64,000 nucleotides of DNA from Aldrovandia affinis (GCA_029706075.1 JAINUG010000072.1:2793367-2857366); one strand, 5' to 3'. Shown: positions 34,262-47,850, numbered from the stretch's first letter. A program made the numbers and translations. The notes: a model not told the origin generated them from the sequence alone.

Positions 34262-35341
34262 CAACAAATGCAACAGGGGGCCTCAAGGTTTTTGCTTTTT
34301 GAGATGCATCAGATTGTCTGAGATGCTGAGATATATCAAAGGGCTGGTCACAGCCACAGCAAGTCTTGCCACAAGACCACCACACACCCCACATCCTGTG
34401 GTGTTGTGTAATCGCATTTTCCACCAAGGCGACGCGTGTACTCCTGGATAAGAGCTCATTGAATCCGCACTCATTTTATTATTCTTTCCCTGTGGCTCAC
34501 CCAAAGGCATGTCCATTTATCTGGCCTTGTGATTTAAGTGGAAGAGTCAGAAATACTTGGACATCCCATTTTTCCTTTTTATATATATCTGTAAAGCCTT
34601 ACAATTGAACGTATTATGATCGGGGGAAATATGAATAATGTTGGTATTTTTTCTGTATGGTATGGAAATGAATTAATCACAGTTTTCCATTGGGTGTAAA
34701 TGTGGTTGAATACATTTGTTGTGGATTAGGTCTTTTTGTAGTGTTTTTTTTACTTATTAGTTATAGCTAGCTAGGTAAATGGTGCTATATGGTTTCGAGT
34801 AGATAGCAGAAATTCTGAATTATTATTTGTTAATGTACTGTTGTACAATGTGTTTTCAGAAATAATTCCATAATACATTTTATATAAAAATGTATCTCAA
34901 GGCAGGAACAAAGATCACAATAACTTTCCCTTATTTAACCTCAGTTCTCACCCTCAGGCATAAAAAAAACTATGATTAAGAAAAATCTAATTTCACATAT
35001 TTAACTGGATAGCAATTCCCATGAATATCTGTCACTCTACCACCTGCAATGTGTGTGAAACCCTGAATTAAATGTGTCCTTCTTTGTTGTCTGTCACTTG
35101 TTGTATCATCTCTCAGGTTTCTGTTGTTTGCGGTACATGGGCAAAACTGTGGGCTATTGAACTCTGTGCATACATTTGTTCACGCGTTATCTATGGCAGA
35201 CCTCCCACAATGCCAGAGTGGATGGGAACGGTTATGAAAGCTTTGTAAAAAAAAAAGACCTAGCCTGGAGCCACCCACCACCAGTCATTCAGAACAGGTT
35301 CAGGTTCAGGTGTAAAACACATGGAAACACATAGACACAGG
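34262..35341. other. Unassigned sequence
   Basis: AT-rich, with no repeat end or coding signal. The frames at 34283-34608 lack recognisable domains. Confidence 0.45.
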
Positions 35342-35438
35342 TACACACACACACACACACACACACACAACACATGCAGGCACACATGCACTCACACACA
35401 CAGAAGCACACGCACGCACATACAAATGCATGCCTGCA

Positions 35439-35473
<35 letters not shown>

Positions 35474-35525
35474 GCATACATGGACGCACATGCATTCTCA
35501 CACACACACACACACACACACACTG
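35342..35525. repeat. CA-rich compound microsatellite
   Basis: Three (CA)n blocks at 35343-35369, 35451-35473 and 35500-35522, separated by cgca/tgca-containing CA-rich sequence. The His/Thr-rich and Cys/Val-rich open frames across it are artefacts. Confidence 0.95.
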
Positions 35526-36689
35526 CACGTACACACTGAACATCAGGTGGGGTGATACAAATATTTGTGTAAAAATTGACATCTTAAGGGACACTGCATT
35601 TTTTTTCCACTGGATTTGCTATCCTTTAATGTCTGAATATTACAATTCCCAACCTGTATGTCTATCCCAGCAGGATTCCAACGGAGTCAGTGGTTTATAC
35701 TTTTAAAACAGTAAAAATGACAGCTCCAAGACAATACCAAACAAACAAACAAAAAAACAAATATAGAATCCAAAACTAAACATTTCAAGCTTTAAATCTA
35801 TAAATATGACGTTTACTGCCTGTGCTCTGCTGCATTGGAATGATTGTAGTACTCAGTCCTTTGATTTATTACAGATGGTTTAATAGCATATGATTGTGAT
35901 CTATTAAAGAAATATGATTGTATGTATTTAAATAGAATTTAGTGGTTGAAAATAATATGGTAATGGCTTGTTTTTATATTTGATATTTTAGGTAGCACTA
36001 TGGGTATGATATGAACAGGGAATCATAAAAAAGCGATAAGAAAATAAACCAAAAATGCATGGTGTACCCATATTGGAAGTATACATTTTTTCAGTCATTA
36101 CGATATATTTACAGCACGTGCTGCTCGATCTTATCCAAATGTCTTTATTGCGAAGAGTATTATTGTACAGTCATTACTGTTGTCAAATTTGACAACTGTT
36201 TCTTCTTCTTCTGAATTGGCAGTGCACAGATATACGCCTTTGGATGAAGACTGCAAGGAATTTGCACAGATAATTCATTAAAGGCAAACGATATTGAGAT
36301 GTAGCTAGTTTAAAGGAAAAGCACAACATTTCAACAAGTACATTTGCAACAATAGCCTGTCTGCGTATCGGTGCCTTATAATTGTTCTCTAAAAAATACT
36401 ACATTTCAAACACCTTTTATATGTTATAAATTGCAAATCAGGTTGCAATGGTCCCTTACCGCCTATTTTGTGAATGTCTCAGGACAATTGACTATAGGCA
36501 CAGTAAAATATCCCAGTCTCTTCTGTTTTTTTTTCTTCTTTCTATCGTATGCAGCAAAGTAAATATAAAGCAAAACATTTGGAAGACACGGCCTTGGTCC
36601 TCAATAATGTATAACATCAATGACACAAATGACTGATTTTCTATCTTCTCGTTACTATGCTTTGTGCCTTTCCCATCCCCCTTTAAAGG
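35526..36689. other. Unassigned AT-rich sequence
   Basis: No repeat end, RNA gene or coding region recognised. A short aaacaaacaaac run lies near 35740-35760. Confidence 0.45.
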
Positions 36690-37090
36690 TTAAAGGCTGT
36701 CAACCTCTATCATCTTGCTTGTGCTGCCCGTTGACCCGAGGATATCTTCGATTGCTTCCTCGAGATGGATCCGTAAGAATTGGCCTTGGCATGACTGAGC
36801 ATCGCGACTTGACACGCACTTAACCAGTCCCGCTCGCGCTTGCGCCAGGGACATGCAGTCCCACGCCTGCCGCATCTCGATAACAAAGGCTCCCGCTGGG
36901 ATTGGGGGAGGACAGAGCAAGTCACTATCCAGAGAGGCCTGCAGCCAGGGAGCCATGTTCGCCAGTGTGAAATCCCAGCTTTTGTGCACGGCCGCCACAG
37001 CTGAACAAGCCCCACTGGGAAACGTCTCTTTCAGCGGGGACCAGCGGATGGCTGCAATGAGTGACTACCAATGCCAATGCCAATGCCACT
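36690..37090. other. GC-richer, apparently unique patch
   Basis: It stands out from the AT-rich surroundings. Reverse frames at 36690-36998 and 36710-37015 are open for about 100 codons but match nothing that I know, and no splice-site pair frames them well. It ends in a short (ccaatg)n run at 37069-37087. It could be a conserved non-coding element or an old exon. Confidence 0.25.
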
Positions 37091-37651
37091 GACCCGTGCA
37101 ATGATTTCCACTGTCCCCTCCCCAGCACCCCCCCCCCATTAATAAAACATAGAAATGGGATGACATTTTAAAATGGACACTTTTCTTTTCGAAGCCCCGC
37201 AAATTAACACGGCCTCCCTCTTAGTTTCCTTGTTCAGTTTTTCCTGTGACCTCCTGCTAACTCCTCTGATATTTACATGTAGTTGGCGACAGGGTCGCGC
37301 AGAGACCTTTGGTGAGGCAGGTGTTCAAAGTAAAAAACTTTCCAGTTCAAGTTAAAACATGTTCTACGTGGAAAACATTAGGATTTGACTGGTCCTGTGC
37401 CAGTGCTTTATTGAGGGGTACTCACTTCTGCCCACAGTCTAACAGTTGAACAGTCTAACACAACCTAACTGTGAGGGCACTTTCCTGTCGGGAGAGCACT
37501 AGGGCACGTGCTCAAGCACTCTTTCACCCCTATCTGTGCACATGCCTGGTTGGAAAATCAACAAATATTGGAGAACAGCTGTCATTCATGCCTTGCCAGT
37601 GGCAACGGGCCCTTGAGCGTGTACAAAGCGCTGGTTCCCCCATGGATGTCG
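37091..37651. other. Unassigned sequence
   Basis: C-run at 37129-37137. Nothing else is recognised. Confidence 0.45.
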
Positions 37652-37858
37652 ATTAGTGATGGACGAGCGAGGCTTCATGAGCCCCAAAATGAGTTGAGCT
37701 ATCACGTGCCATCATTGATTCACTTACACGAGCCAATCATGCAAAGTTTTTTGCTGAGGAAACCAAAGTCATTGGATTGGTTCATACCAGTCAGCCAGTG
37801 ACAGGTATTGATTAATGATAGCTCAACCCATTATAGAATTCATGAGGCCTCACTCCCC
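37652..37858. mobile_element. Probable hAT MITE with inverted arms
   Basis: gagcgaggcttcatgagc and tgagttgagctatca on the left (37663-37705) are mirrored by tgatagctcaaccca and ttcatgaggcctcactc on the right (37816-37854). The left end tagtgatgg resembles fish hAT termini. The right terminus seems lost, and no target duplication is seen. Confidence 0.55.
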
Positions 37859-38684
37859 CGATCTCACACACACATGTGATTTATTATAAGGCACAGTAAA
37901 CATTCACTTCTAGACACATCCTTACTAGCTTTACCTTTGCTGCCCTTGCTGCTCTATAGACTCTCTGCATCCTGATACGATAGCCCAGAAAGTTGCTCTG
38001 GATAAGAATGAATAAATGATATGTGATAGCCCTGGCCAAGTGCTCCAGTGGAGACCGTTCGATTTAAAAGTGGCAAATAAGTTACACAAACAACGATTCT
38101 TTCTTTTAATTTTCAGGCAAGGGTGACTTTTAACAAAGCACAAATGTTGGCCTACAAGACTAAAGGCATGAATCAATAAGCTGAGCCTGCTTTCACAAAT
38201 AATCTATTCAATTTGCCAAACACGTTTGACTGAATGAAAAACAGGATGGCAGATACATAAAACAACCAGCGGAGAGGCCAGACCAAAATAAAAACAGCAG
38301 AGACAAAGAAAAGATGTGGAAATTCCTTCTTCACTTCTCCAGTGACAGGGTACAAAAAGCAATTTATTTCCACAGAAGGGCCGCTGATGTGCAAAGAACA
38401 GGTGCCGCTTGGATTTCTCTGATTGCCGTCAAATTGTAATTACCCCTGTTCTTGATTTTCTGGCTCAGACAGGCTATCGGAATATTAAGCCCAAAATGCT
38501 TGAGATGCAAGCAGGCGGCCATTGGGCTTGTATTTACATACAAAAACAAATTGTTGGAATTTCATATTGTGTACCCAATAAAAGTTCAATCCAAATGCTA
38601 ATTCAGCATGTATCCTTGGAGGTTTTGCCTTAAAGGTGTGCCATTTACACATGTATGTACATATTTATTCTTGTTTGTGAGCCA
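37859..38684. other. Unassigned, largely non-repetitive sequence
   Basis: An L2/SINE-tail-like word (gctctggataagaa) occurs near 37995. The block at 38170-38560 is mixed in composition and not obviously repetitive. It has no coding signal. Confidence 0.35.
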
Positions 38685-38706
38685 TGTATATATATATATG
38701 TATATA
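38685..38706. repeat. (TA)n microsatellite
   Basis: A short TA run abuts the LTR-like fragment that follows. Confidence 0.85.
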
Positions 38707-39330
38707 GTGGTGTCCGTAGGGGTTGGGCGACACTCACGGACCTTTGCAGAGGGTGTAGGCAGGGTAAATAACCCAGAGGAGGCAGTATATAAACAAAACA
38801 ATAATGAATTAACCTAATACTGACAAAAACCACACAAAAGGGCAGGGTCTTCGGGGGAATACAAACAGCGGCGTGTTTAGGGGGTGGCCTAGGGTGGCAC
38901 GTGCTACCCCTGGAATCTGATTGGCCACCCCAGGTGCCACCCCAGATGCTAAACTATGATTGGCTATGTTGGTGCCACTCTGTTTTGTTGTGATTGGTAT
39001 AGGTTTATTTATCTTTTAAATTAAACACAGAAATGTAAGACACTGTAATGTTAGTAATTAAAGTAGATATGGGTAGTAGAGACAAAAATGGTAAATTAAT
39101 GCTAATCCGTGCCCCCTGCCCCGATGTGCACATTTGTACTTCATGCCACCCCTACATAAATCAGTGCCCCACTTGGGCCACCCCAGTCAAAACAGTCTGG
39201 ACATGCCACTGAATACAAACACACAAAGTCTGCAATCTTTAGCTCGTTGTCAATGTCCGTAATCCAATTCCAAAATCCAGTTCCGTTACGCAATCCAACA
39301 AGCTGTTTAAATGAGTACACAATTACTAAA
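38707..39330 (-). mobile_element. LTR fragment (same family as 17985-18565), interrupted
   Basis: gtggtgtccgtaggggttgg and the next 150 bp align with the start of the solo LTR at 17985. After the hAT insertion (38866-39211) the match resumes (acacacaaagtctgcaatc, cgttgtcaatgtcc) and fades near 39330, so the far half is missing. Confidence 0.75.
38866..39211. mobile_element. hAT-type MITE, 346 bp, inserted in the LTR fragment
   Basis: Left end CAGCGGCGTGTTTAG, right end (inverted) CAGTGGCATGTCCAG. Exact 8-mers aatacaaa flank it at 38858-38865 and 39212-39219. The intact LTR copy at 17985-18565 has a single gaatacaaac at the matching place, so it shows the empty site. No coding content. Confidence 0.92.
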
Positions 39331-39815
39331 ACTACCATCACCACATTGTTCTTTTTAAAGCAATGACTATCAGTTTTTGATCATACTGTGATCATATAGT
39401 GCGATTTACATATATCATAGCAGCTCTATTATATCAGCACTATACCTTAAAATGGAGCTAGGCATAACCAGAGAGTGTATATAAAATTGAACTCTCCAAA
39501 AGTGTGATCCACATATTCAGAAATCAATTTGTGCCACTTATGCCCTCATTCTGCTCATCATCATAGACAAGGAAGTGAATGGTATACTGTACGTACATTA
39601 TGTACAGAGTACATAGAAAGCTGAGGCTGATGGGTGCCCAAGTGCCCATTCGTAAAGGTTATCAGTGAACTCATGTGTGTGTAGTTATTCCAGTCGTAGT
39701 GCAAATGGTGATTCCAAATGGAATGAACAAAAATGTTTTAGGCTTTGAACAACATGCTACATTGAGAGTAGGCTAGATGGACCATTAGCTCTGTATAGCC
39801 TGAATCTATATTTAC
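39331..39815. other. Unassigned AT-rich sequence
   Basis: Nothing recognised. Confidence 0.45.
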
Positions 39816-39862
39816 AATTTACAATTACAATTTTGTCATTTGGCAGACGGTTTTATCTAAAG
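39816..39862 (-). mobile_element. L2/SINE 3' tail fragment
   Basis: On the minus strand it reads gataaaaccgtctgccaaatg followed by TGTAA-like repeats, the 3' tail shared by L2-type LINEs and their SINEs. The 5' half of the hairpin is lost. Confidence 0.6.
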
Positions 39863-41783
39863 CAAATTAAAAGAGTCAAAAGAGACATTTGTGTGTTTTC
39901 TACACGCTCTCTCTCACAACCGCACTGCACAAAAACTCATTTTAAACATTTTACTAATATTTTTGTTGAAAAAATGTTGCCATGATAAATAGATACATAA
40001 TTCTGAATTTACAATAACATTATTTTCTAATAAATAATTTATTGGAATATGGTTTTCTGAGTGTAGCTACTTGCAAAGTACTACAGGTCAAAATGTAAGA
40101 TTTTCTGACTCCTAATAACCTAACAAAAAGCCTAGCTCTCAACAAGCAATGACATCTTTCTCCTGATATAATACTAAAACTTACATTGTCATGTAAACCT
40201 GCCAGTCACCCATCAAAAGAGCAGCAACATAAGACTTATTCAATTGTGAATTGTGCTTGTGACGAGGATCATAACATAGAATTAACTCTGTCAAATAAAG
40301 TAAATAAACTATGCAAATTAAATGCTTATGTCCAAATTAAATGCTACATGTTGACACAAGCATATTTCGTTGTATTCATACCTTTCTACCTGACGCTGGC
40401 TTGGATTCAATCAACTTTTGCCCTTAACATTGACTCAAAATTAATTTCTTCACAATCACAGTTTAGCAATTTCAGCTATTCACAAAATTAAACCCACCAA
40501 AAAAAACTGCAACAACAGAAACCGTGGACTTGTTTGTGAGTGAAAGTTAAGGCCAAATGTTTATGCAATCAAGGCCAATGTTTCCTCTGGCTTACTGCAA
40601 TACACTCTGAAGCAATGGAATTTCCATTGCTCACTTCTCCGTCCTACGGTGGATGTGCAGGAGTGAATAGTGTAAAGAATTTGCTTGTACTCACAGACAG
40701 ACTGATTTCAGTCTTTAAAACAAAGCAACCGCTGGATGCCGGGTGCTGAGCCCTGTGAAATATGACAATTGACCTGCATGGAGGATGTTATTTCACAAAA
40801 AAAAATCCATTGGATTGGCAAGATTTGACAGACAGCAGCTGGATTATACAGCTGTCATTTTAAAAGTGTTCGTAAGTAAGATGCCAGTTTTTGTGGCAAG
40901 ACAGTCTTACATACACATATCTAGAAGTCTCATACAGAAAAAAATAAAGATTTTAATTTCAAAGTGAATGCCGTCAAATTGATGTCCTTGTCAGTTATAG
41001 CAGTAAAACACAGTTTCCCAAAGGTATTTCACTAAAATGAAACAACCAACAACCTCGCAGCTCCATGGTTTTGAATTACCTTTATGTGGCTCCTTCATTG
41101 AAAACCTTTTTTCAGTACATTTACAAAATATTGTTTGACAACAGATGTAACCTTTTAATTTTGACACTTACAACTTGTATTCAGAACATTTGTTGTATTA
41201 TTGAAGATAGACTGGCAAGTAATGTATAAACTTAAATGCAAGCAAAATTATCTTTCTTTCTCAGAGAACTGGATGTCTAAGGTTGTCACTGGATACAATG
41301 ATAGATGTGCTATCACTTTACAGTGTATGTTCTCATATGAGACAGTCATATCGTTGAAATTCTGGAAGAGAAGTCACGGCTAACTCTCTTTTCATCAACT
41401 CCTTGCAACTCGTGACCAGCTACTTTACCTCCAGTGGTTTTACATCAATGTGAACACATTCAATCCACAGTGGAGTGTTCAACCACACTGCCCCAAGGGA
41501 GGTGTGGTCAGAGTCCATTACAGGTAATTAAAAAGTCATGTAAGCATCCCACTTTACATTAAGTGGCCCTAATACCTGTGTATTGTGGGGGAAATTGAGA
41601 ATGGATTAGCTAGCTAGCACTCACATTGTGACTGTGGTGACTTGATTTTGTGACTTCAGTAAAAAAACACACTTGAAATAAATGTGTGCATTATTAGTTA
41701 TCGATATCAATGCAGATAGAATGTCTCAAGCTTCCAGTAAGGTGAGGAATAAGATACTATTTTCTAAGGAGGCTGCTTACAAA
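39863..41783. other. Unassigned AT-rich sequence
   Basis: The frames at 40186-40491 and 40540-40749 are open but unlike any protein that I recognise, and no repeat termini were seen. Confidence 0.45.
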
Positions 41784-41845
41784 TGTGTGTGAGTGCGCAT
41801 GTGTGTGTGCATGTGTTTGCATGCCTGTGTGTGTGTGTGTGCATG

Positions 41846-41884
<39 letters not shown>
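41784..41884. repeat. (TG)n compound microsatellite
   Basis: TG/GT repeats with gcatg interruptions, then a pure block at 41848-41883. Confidence 0.95.
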
Positions 41885-41885
<1 letters not shown>

Positions 41886-42539
41886 GTTCAATGTGAAAAC
41901 CAATGACCCATGCAAGTGTAGCTTCTCTTTAGATTCTGAAACATCACAACTAATAACTCCAAGCTATACCCTCTTACCATACCCTATGAGCCATTCTGGC
42001 TTCAATTTCATACTGTACAATGTGTGTATTAGATTAGCACTTACTGAATAGCCTCTGTATGTTTCATGACATGTCATATTTAGCGCCAGTGTAGGGTAAC
42101 TCACACACGGTAAAAATAGTGAGGAAATCTCCTTCACAGAGGCAATTAAAAAATACAAAAATATATGTATTTATTCAACCATGTTCATAATGTGAAAAAG
42201 GTTCTATGGGAAAAGTGCCGACAAACGTTTCGATCACAAAATCATTCATCGGTGTTATGCAATGCAATATTACATTATATTACCATATAAGGGGTGTGCA
42301 AAGGAACACGTTACTGTGCATACCCACAAAGATTAAACTGGAAGTGGCTGGGACAAAACAAGGGCATCTAATAATGCATTCTTCTGTGAATTAGCTGCCA
42401 CACCACAGTATTAAAATAGAATAAGAGGACTAACTTCTAAAAAGTCAGTCCTGAATACATATTTCCATAAGTACTAACTTTTCTCTCTCGGTGCGGTGTG
42501 CATCTGTCTACGATGACGCCTGTTGTATTGTTTCTGTAC
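41885..42539. other. Unassigned sequence
   Basis: Nothing recognised. Confidence 0.45.
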
Positions 42540-42645
42540 TGACCACTTGCTCTAGCGGTGATTATTCTTGCCATTTTAAATGCACTCATTGCACGTCGCT
42601 CTGGATAAGAGCGCATCTGATAAATGCTTACAATGTAAATGTATT
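42540..42645 (+). mobile_element. L2 3' tail fragment
   Basis: It contains cgctctggataagagcg at 42597-42613, a perfect 6-bp hairpin with a GGATA loop, then tctgataaatgcttac and a tgtaaatg run. Upstream coding sequence is not recognisable. Confidence 0.7.
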
Positions 42646-43544
42646 GTCTCTGGTTCCGTTTCTTGTAGGTATTTTAAGGGGCTGCAGAGTGTTCAGGTAT
42701 GGCTGTTTGCCCTTCTGTGAGATGGTGCAGTGAGGCCAGATATTAATCCAAAGTGATACAGTGACGAGTGTCAGCACCAACGACGGCTCTGGGAGATTAT
42801 AAATGTCACCTATCAAGGCATCTGAGGTGGTGCTGATAAGAGTATTAAGAGCTGCCTCCAAATTAGGTCAGGGCTGACCAGGGGACATGAGGGAGCACAC
42901 AATATGTGTTACTCAGAATTGTGGCGTATCCTAAGAAAATATCTCATGTCTCTCCTGTGCACATTCGTTAGTTGCATGGCTTCAGCAGGCAAATATCAAA
43001 ATCATCATAATGCTATTCATGGGATTGTTGTCGCATGTCATTACAGCTGCTCCCTTTCCATGAAAACAGTGGGTCTGATATTTTGTTACACAGCAGCGGT
43101 GCTTGTGGAGTGTGTACTGAACGAGCGGGGTATGATCAGAGAGCTCACAGATGCACAGAGGCAAAGGAAATGGGATGAACATGCAGGTAAACAGATCATT
43201 GTTTCACACCTGTTTGCATGATGAGGTACAGGACAAGGTTTCGTATTAGGACATGTCATGATACCTCAATAAGGTGAATAAGGAACAACCCAAAGGTCTT
43301 CAAAATAACAAGGTTGCCTGTTAATTATGACTGTGTTGTTTATATTCATCACCCAGAGAAAATGCCATATTTTTGCAAACATTGTTATTTTTGTTATTGC
43401 ACATTGTTGCTTGAGAGGGATTGTCAGACAGTCCCCATGCAACTCATAACTACACCCTGCAAAAAAGCCTACCCATAATATATATATAGATTTTTTTAGT
43501 TTTAGTTTTAGTTTTTTAAATATATATATAGATGCCACATTGTT
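42646..43544. other. Unassigned sequence
   Basis: A (ttttag)n and TA-rich stretch at 43480-43530 adjoins the next element. The frame at 42904-43221 shows no domain. Confidence 0.45.
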
Positions 43545-44160
43545 TTGGAGATCTTGAACTGTGCCCCTTGGACTTATTTTTGCCTCTCAAACCATCCATC
43601 TCACTACACGTGGGGGCAAGATAGACTTGTGTCCTCTACCTGGCAGGTTAGCCACTCTTCCAGTGGACTTAAACTTCCTAATAATTGACACAGCAGTGGA
43701 AAGCGGTATCTTTACCTTTTTAGTGATTTCTTGTAGCCATCTCTTGATCTGTAGAGGTCAATAACCATTTGTCTGATGCTTTCAGGGAGTTATTTGCCTT
43801 TCACCATGATGATGGCTGACCACAGTATTTCAAACATGTGTTCCCTCCTTTTTATACCCTAGGGAAACAGGAAACCATTGTAGGCCACTGTGTAGTTCCA
43901 ATGAACTTCAAATAAGTTGTATATTTATGAAGATTTGTTTTTCTTGGATTACATTTAAAAGAATAGCTAGGGGTACGAATAATTGTGATCCTGTAAAAAA
44001 TATTATTAATAAAACAAAATATGTTTTTCTGAACAAGTGTATTAGTATTGTAGGTTTGGAATTTTCAGATTTGTATACCTCATTACTTATATAGTTTATT
44101 TTATACAATCTCTTTTGTTCATCTTTATCAAGGGTATGAATAAAAACGGAGTCTACTGTA
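43545..44160 (-). mobile_element. Tc1-like transposon, 5' half, degenerate
   Basis: On the minus strand it starts at 44160 with TACAGTAGACTCCG. About 340 bp later comes an ATG (near 43808) followed by the N-terminal transposase reading (SIRQMVIDLYRSRDGYKK), the first DNA-binding helix-turn-helix of Tc1 transposases. Further on, SPRVV resembles the second DNA-binding part. Stop codons interrupt it, and it ends abruptly at the TA/ttttag stretch, so the catalytic half and right terminus are missing. Confidence 0.75.
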
Positions 44161-44329
44161 TGTATGTATATATAAATAAAAATCTATTATTCATAACAGA
44201 TGTTTCATAACATCCCTCCCTTTCCTCAAGTCCACGTCTCTCCTTTCCTGCCCCCTGCTTAGTCTTTTTTCATGATCACCTTTTATCTCTTTTCAGGGAC
44301 CTCGTTTTTCAGGAAAGACGGTTGGAGGT

Positions 44330-44600
44330 TGACTCGCCCCCACCAATGCGCAGCTCCCACCTAGGGGATGTGCAGCTGGCACTACGCGCCAAAGTACTCA
44401 CTGCACATAAGCAGCGGTGGAGGAGAGGGAGTTATTTAACCAGTCGATCAGATGGTCAGATTGAGAGAGCCAGATTCAGGCCTGGAGAAGCTCCCCCTGC
44501 TCTTGGCGATAAATGCTGTAGATCTTCAATGATCAGTGAGTCAGGACCTCTGTTTAACATTAACGTCTCATCTGAGGGGAGGATGTATACGCAGCACATA
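44330..44600 (+). repeat. Fish interspersed repeat, copy 1
   Basis: The words gatcttcaatgatcagtgag, caggacctctgtttaac and gtctcatctgagg match the copy at 60690-60955 (gatcttcatgaccacagtga, gggcctcggtttta, actcgtccaaaag). I recognise the pattern as a dispersed fish repeat. A 158-codon frame at 44322-44798 with a good acceptor (44295) and donor (44625) overlaps it, but the repeat similarity argues against a real exon. Confidence 0.55.
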
Positions 44601-45727
44601 AGGTGCCGTTCTAGTTTTCCTCAGGTAAGATTTTATTTGGCAGATTGCCGGGCTAAAGATGTATTTGTACCACTCCTTTACTGCTTTCTACATGCGGTCA
44701 TTACGACTGATGACAGTTCTTTGTGTGGACAACACTGTCATGTCTGCTTACAAAGAGACAGCTTCCCCTTGTTTGATTACAAATGGCACAAAAAGTAGCT
44801 GATTAGGAAATGAATAACAAAAACTAGCACATTTACTTTTGCAAAATGTTAACCGCTGCATAGCAGATTAAATTCTCACTTTATCTTTTCAGTATAAGTA
44901 CATCAGTAAGGTTTCTATATCATATGCTAATTTGACCCCACCTTCCACCAATACCTTTTTAAAGAGTGTATGTTTACTGTTTTACATTAAGTAGCTGTGC
45001 CTCATCAGAATACTGTACTTTTTGAGACCAGTAAGCATTTTAAATTGTGGTCAGTCATACTGACCTGCTCAACTAGCTACACAGCCACACAAAATATTTC
45101 ACATCAAGTGCAATGTGTTTGTATTCATTCACATCATGAATGGCTCCATTAATCTGTGTACATTGCCTACATTGCCTCTCTTCAGACTTAGTCAACACAT
45201 CCTTTGATGTTATACCTGTCATAAGCCATTATTCAAACAACAGATTTTAATTTTTTAAATTTGTTTTATTGATGGCTGTTGAAGGTTTATGCCTAGGTTA
45301 TTTTTCTTGGTTTAATGTCAGGTCTGTCACTAAGCAACAGAGCCACAGTCCTTTATGTGTTCAACTCAAGATAAGCACTGGGGTTTTCACGCTCAGAGAG
45401 TGAGAATATAAGATAATGTAATTGATTTGTTGTTGAACCACCCCTTAGCTGTGGCACAGTTCATGATTTTTCTGCTGCAACCTGGTTCAAGAGAGGTATG
45501 TAATAACAGCATTTCAGAAATGACAATGCTGTCACGTACAAGAAGGTAGCCACCAAACCCCCCCCCCAAAAACAAGAAAGTTCTGCTGTCACTTACAGGA
45601 AGGTAGCCACATAACTTTTTACAGAGTAATTCCCCACTATATGTACACAGACTATGTAATGCCCACATGGGTAAACAGCCTCATCTGTATAGCCACATGT
45701 GATATATTCCTTAACCTTAAGTATACC
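44601..45727. other. Unassigned sequence with a small duplicated motif
   Basis: ctgtcacgtacaagaaggta near 45530 recurs as ctgtcacttacaggaaggta near 45588, about 58 bp apart. A C-run and A-run lie between them. The rest is unrecognised. Confidence 0.45.
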
Positions 45728-45975
45728 TATGGGTAACCGACAAAATAAAGGAAAAACTAAACAAATTAAAGGTTCTGGTAGTTCTCTTATGATGTGGGGT
45801 GCATTTTACATAGTTTAGGTCCACTAAACCCACTCAACCCAATGTAAGTGCCAAGGTTGTATTCCTCCAAGAGTTCCACAATCTATGACAAGGCACATCA
45901 AAGCTGTACTGGTGGCTCGTGGTGGCCCTATTAAGACACTTTATGTTGGTGTTTCCATTTTGGCAGTTATCTGCA
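45728..45975 (+). mobile_element. Internally deleted Tc1-like element with both ends
   Basis: Left end tatgggtaaccgacaaaat and right end ttttggcagttatctgca are inverted versions of the terminus at 7166 and 8743. Inside are two pieces of transposase: SSLMMWGAFY (catalytic-core region) and RHIKAVLVARGGP, which resembles the extreme C-terminus. The rest of the gene is deleted. At 248 bp it is a MITE made from a Tc1 parent. Confidence 0.7.
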
Positions 45976-46360
45976 TATTTTCCAGCATTTTTCAGATTTT
46001 TTGATCAGACTTCACTTTCAATGGGTTAAATAGCTTCATCAGCTCTCTTACTAATGGGGTGGTGCAGTGCTTTACGCAAATCTAAATCCTTAAGGCATGC
46101 CATGTGAGTTATGAATACTTAATTTATCAAATTAAAGGCCCATATTTCTCATCTGCATCTAAAATCTGTATAATTGTGTAGCATACATGCACAAATAGGA
46201 AAATATACTTATGGACTGATGCATTCTCTCTTTATTTATTTTTATACAAAACTATATTAATCTCTTTTCCATCCTCTGTTAGTAAAAGTAATATGAAACC
46301 CCTGCATCAAAAACTTTCAAAGAAGGCTGAATGTTGCCATCACCAGTACAGTAGTGGCTC

Positions 46361-46600
46361 ATGGTAACACTTTATTTTAAGGAACACAAACCAAGGGCCT
46401 ATTAAGACATTATAATGACTGTATAACTACCCATTTAGACACTTATAAAGGGTTTACAGCCATGTATAAGGCATCCGTTCAGGCAACATCTTATTCATGC
46501 CTTGGTTAGTTATGATTATGGTGTGAATTTGATGGGGGCTAGGGTTAGGTTTAGGATTCGGATGGGGTTAGGGTTGGAGAAAGTTATTCAGTCAGTAGAG
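46361..46600 (+). mobile_element. Possible MITE with ggtaacactttattt start
   Basis: The opening ggtaacactttattttaagg is typical of a class of fish short DNA elements. The right end is not identified and may be lost in the CA/TA array that follows. Confidence 0.35.
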
Positions 46601-46603
46601 TTG

Positions 46604-46604
<1 letters not shown>

Positions 46605-46640
<36 letters not shown>

Positions 46641-46668
46641 CATATATATATATACAAGCATATATATG
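46605..46668. repeat. (CA)n(TA)n microsatellite
   Basis: A CA block of about 15 units passes into TA-rich repeats. Confidence 0.95.
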
Positions 46669-46754
46669 GGTTGTTAACAGATTCCTCCTTCCCTCTTCAG
46701 ATTTTGATATGCTGCAAACTGAAATTGAAATGCATATGTATATACGTATATATA

Positions 46755-47850
<1,096 letters not shown>

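Noticed and set aside
35289-35706. Cys/Val-rich and His/Thr-rich frames
   Set aside because: They are translations of (CA)n arrays. The same applies to 41785-42051, 52759-53176 and 2334-2516.
36690-37015. Reverse frames of about 100 codons as a small protein gene
   Set aside because: Two overlapping frames are open at once because the region is GC-richer. No start context, splice sites or domain support either one.
44297-44624. Possible 109-codon exon with a strong acceptor (pyrimidine tract, AG at 44295) and donor (CAGgtaaga)
   Set aside because: Its right half matches a dispersed repeat also present at 60690-60955, and the protein resembles nothing known. Splice-like sites in repeats are common.
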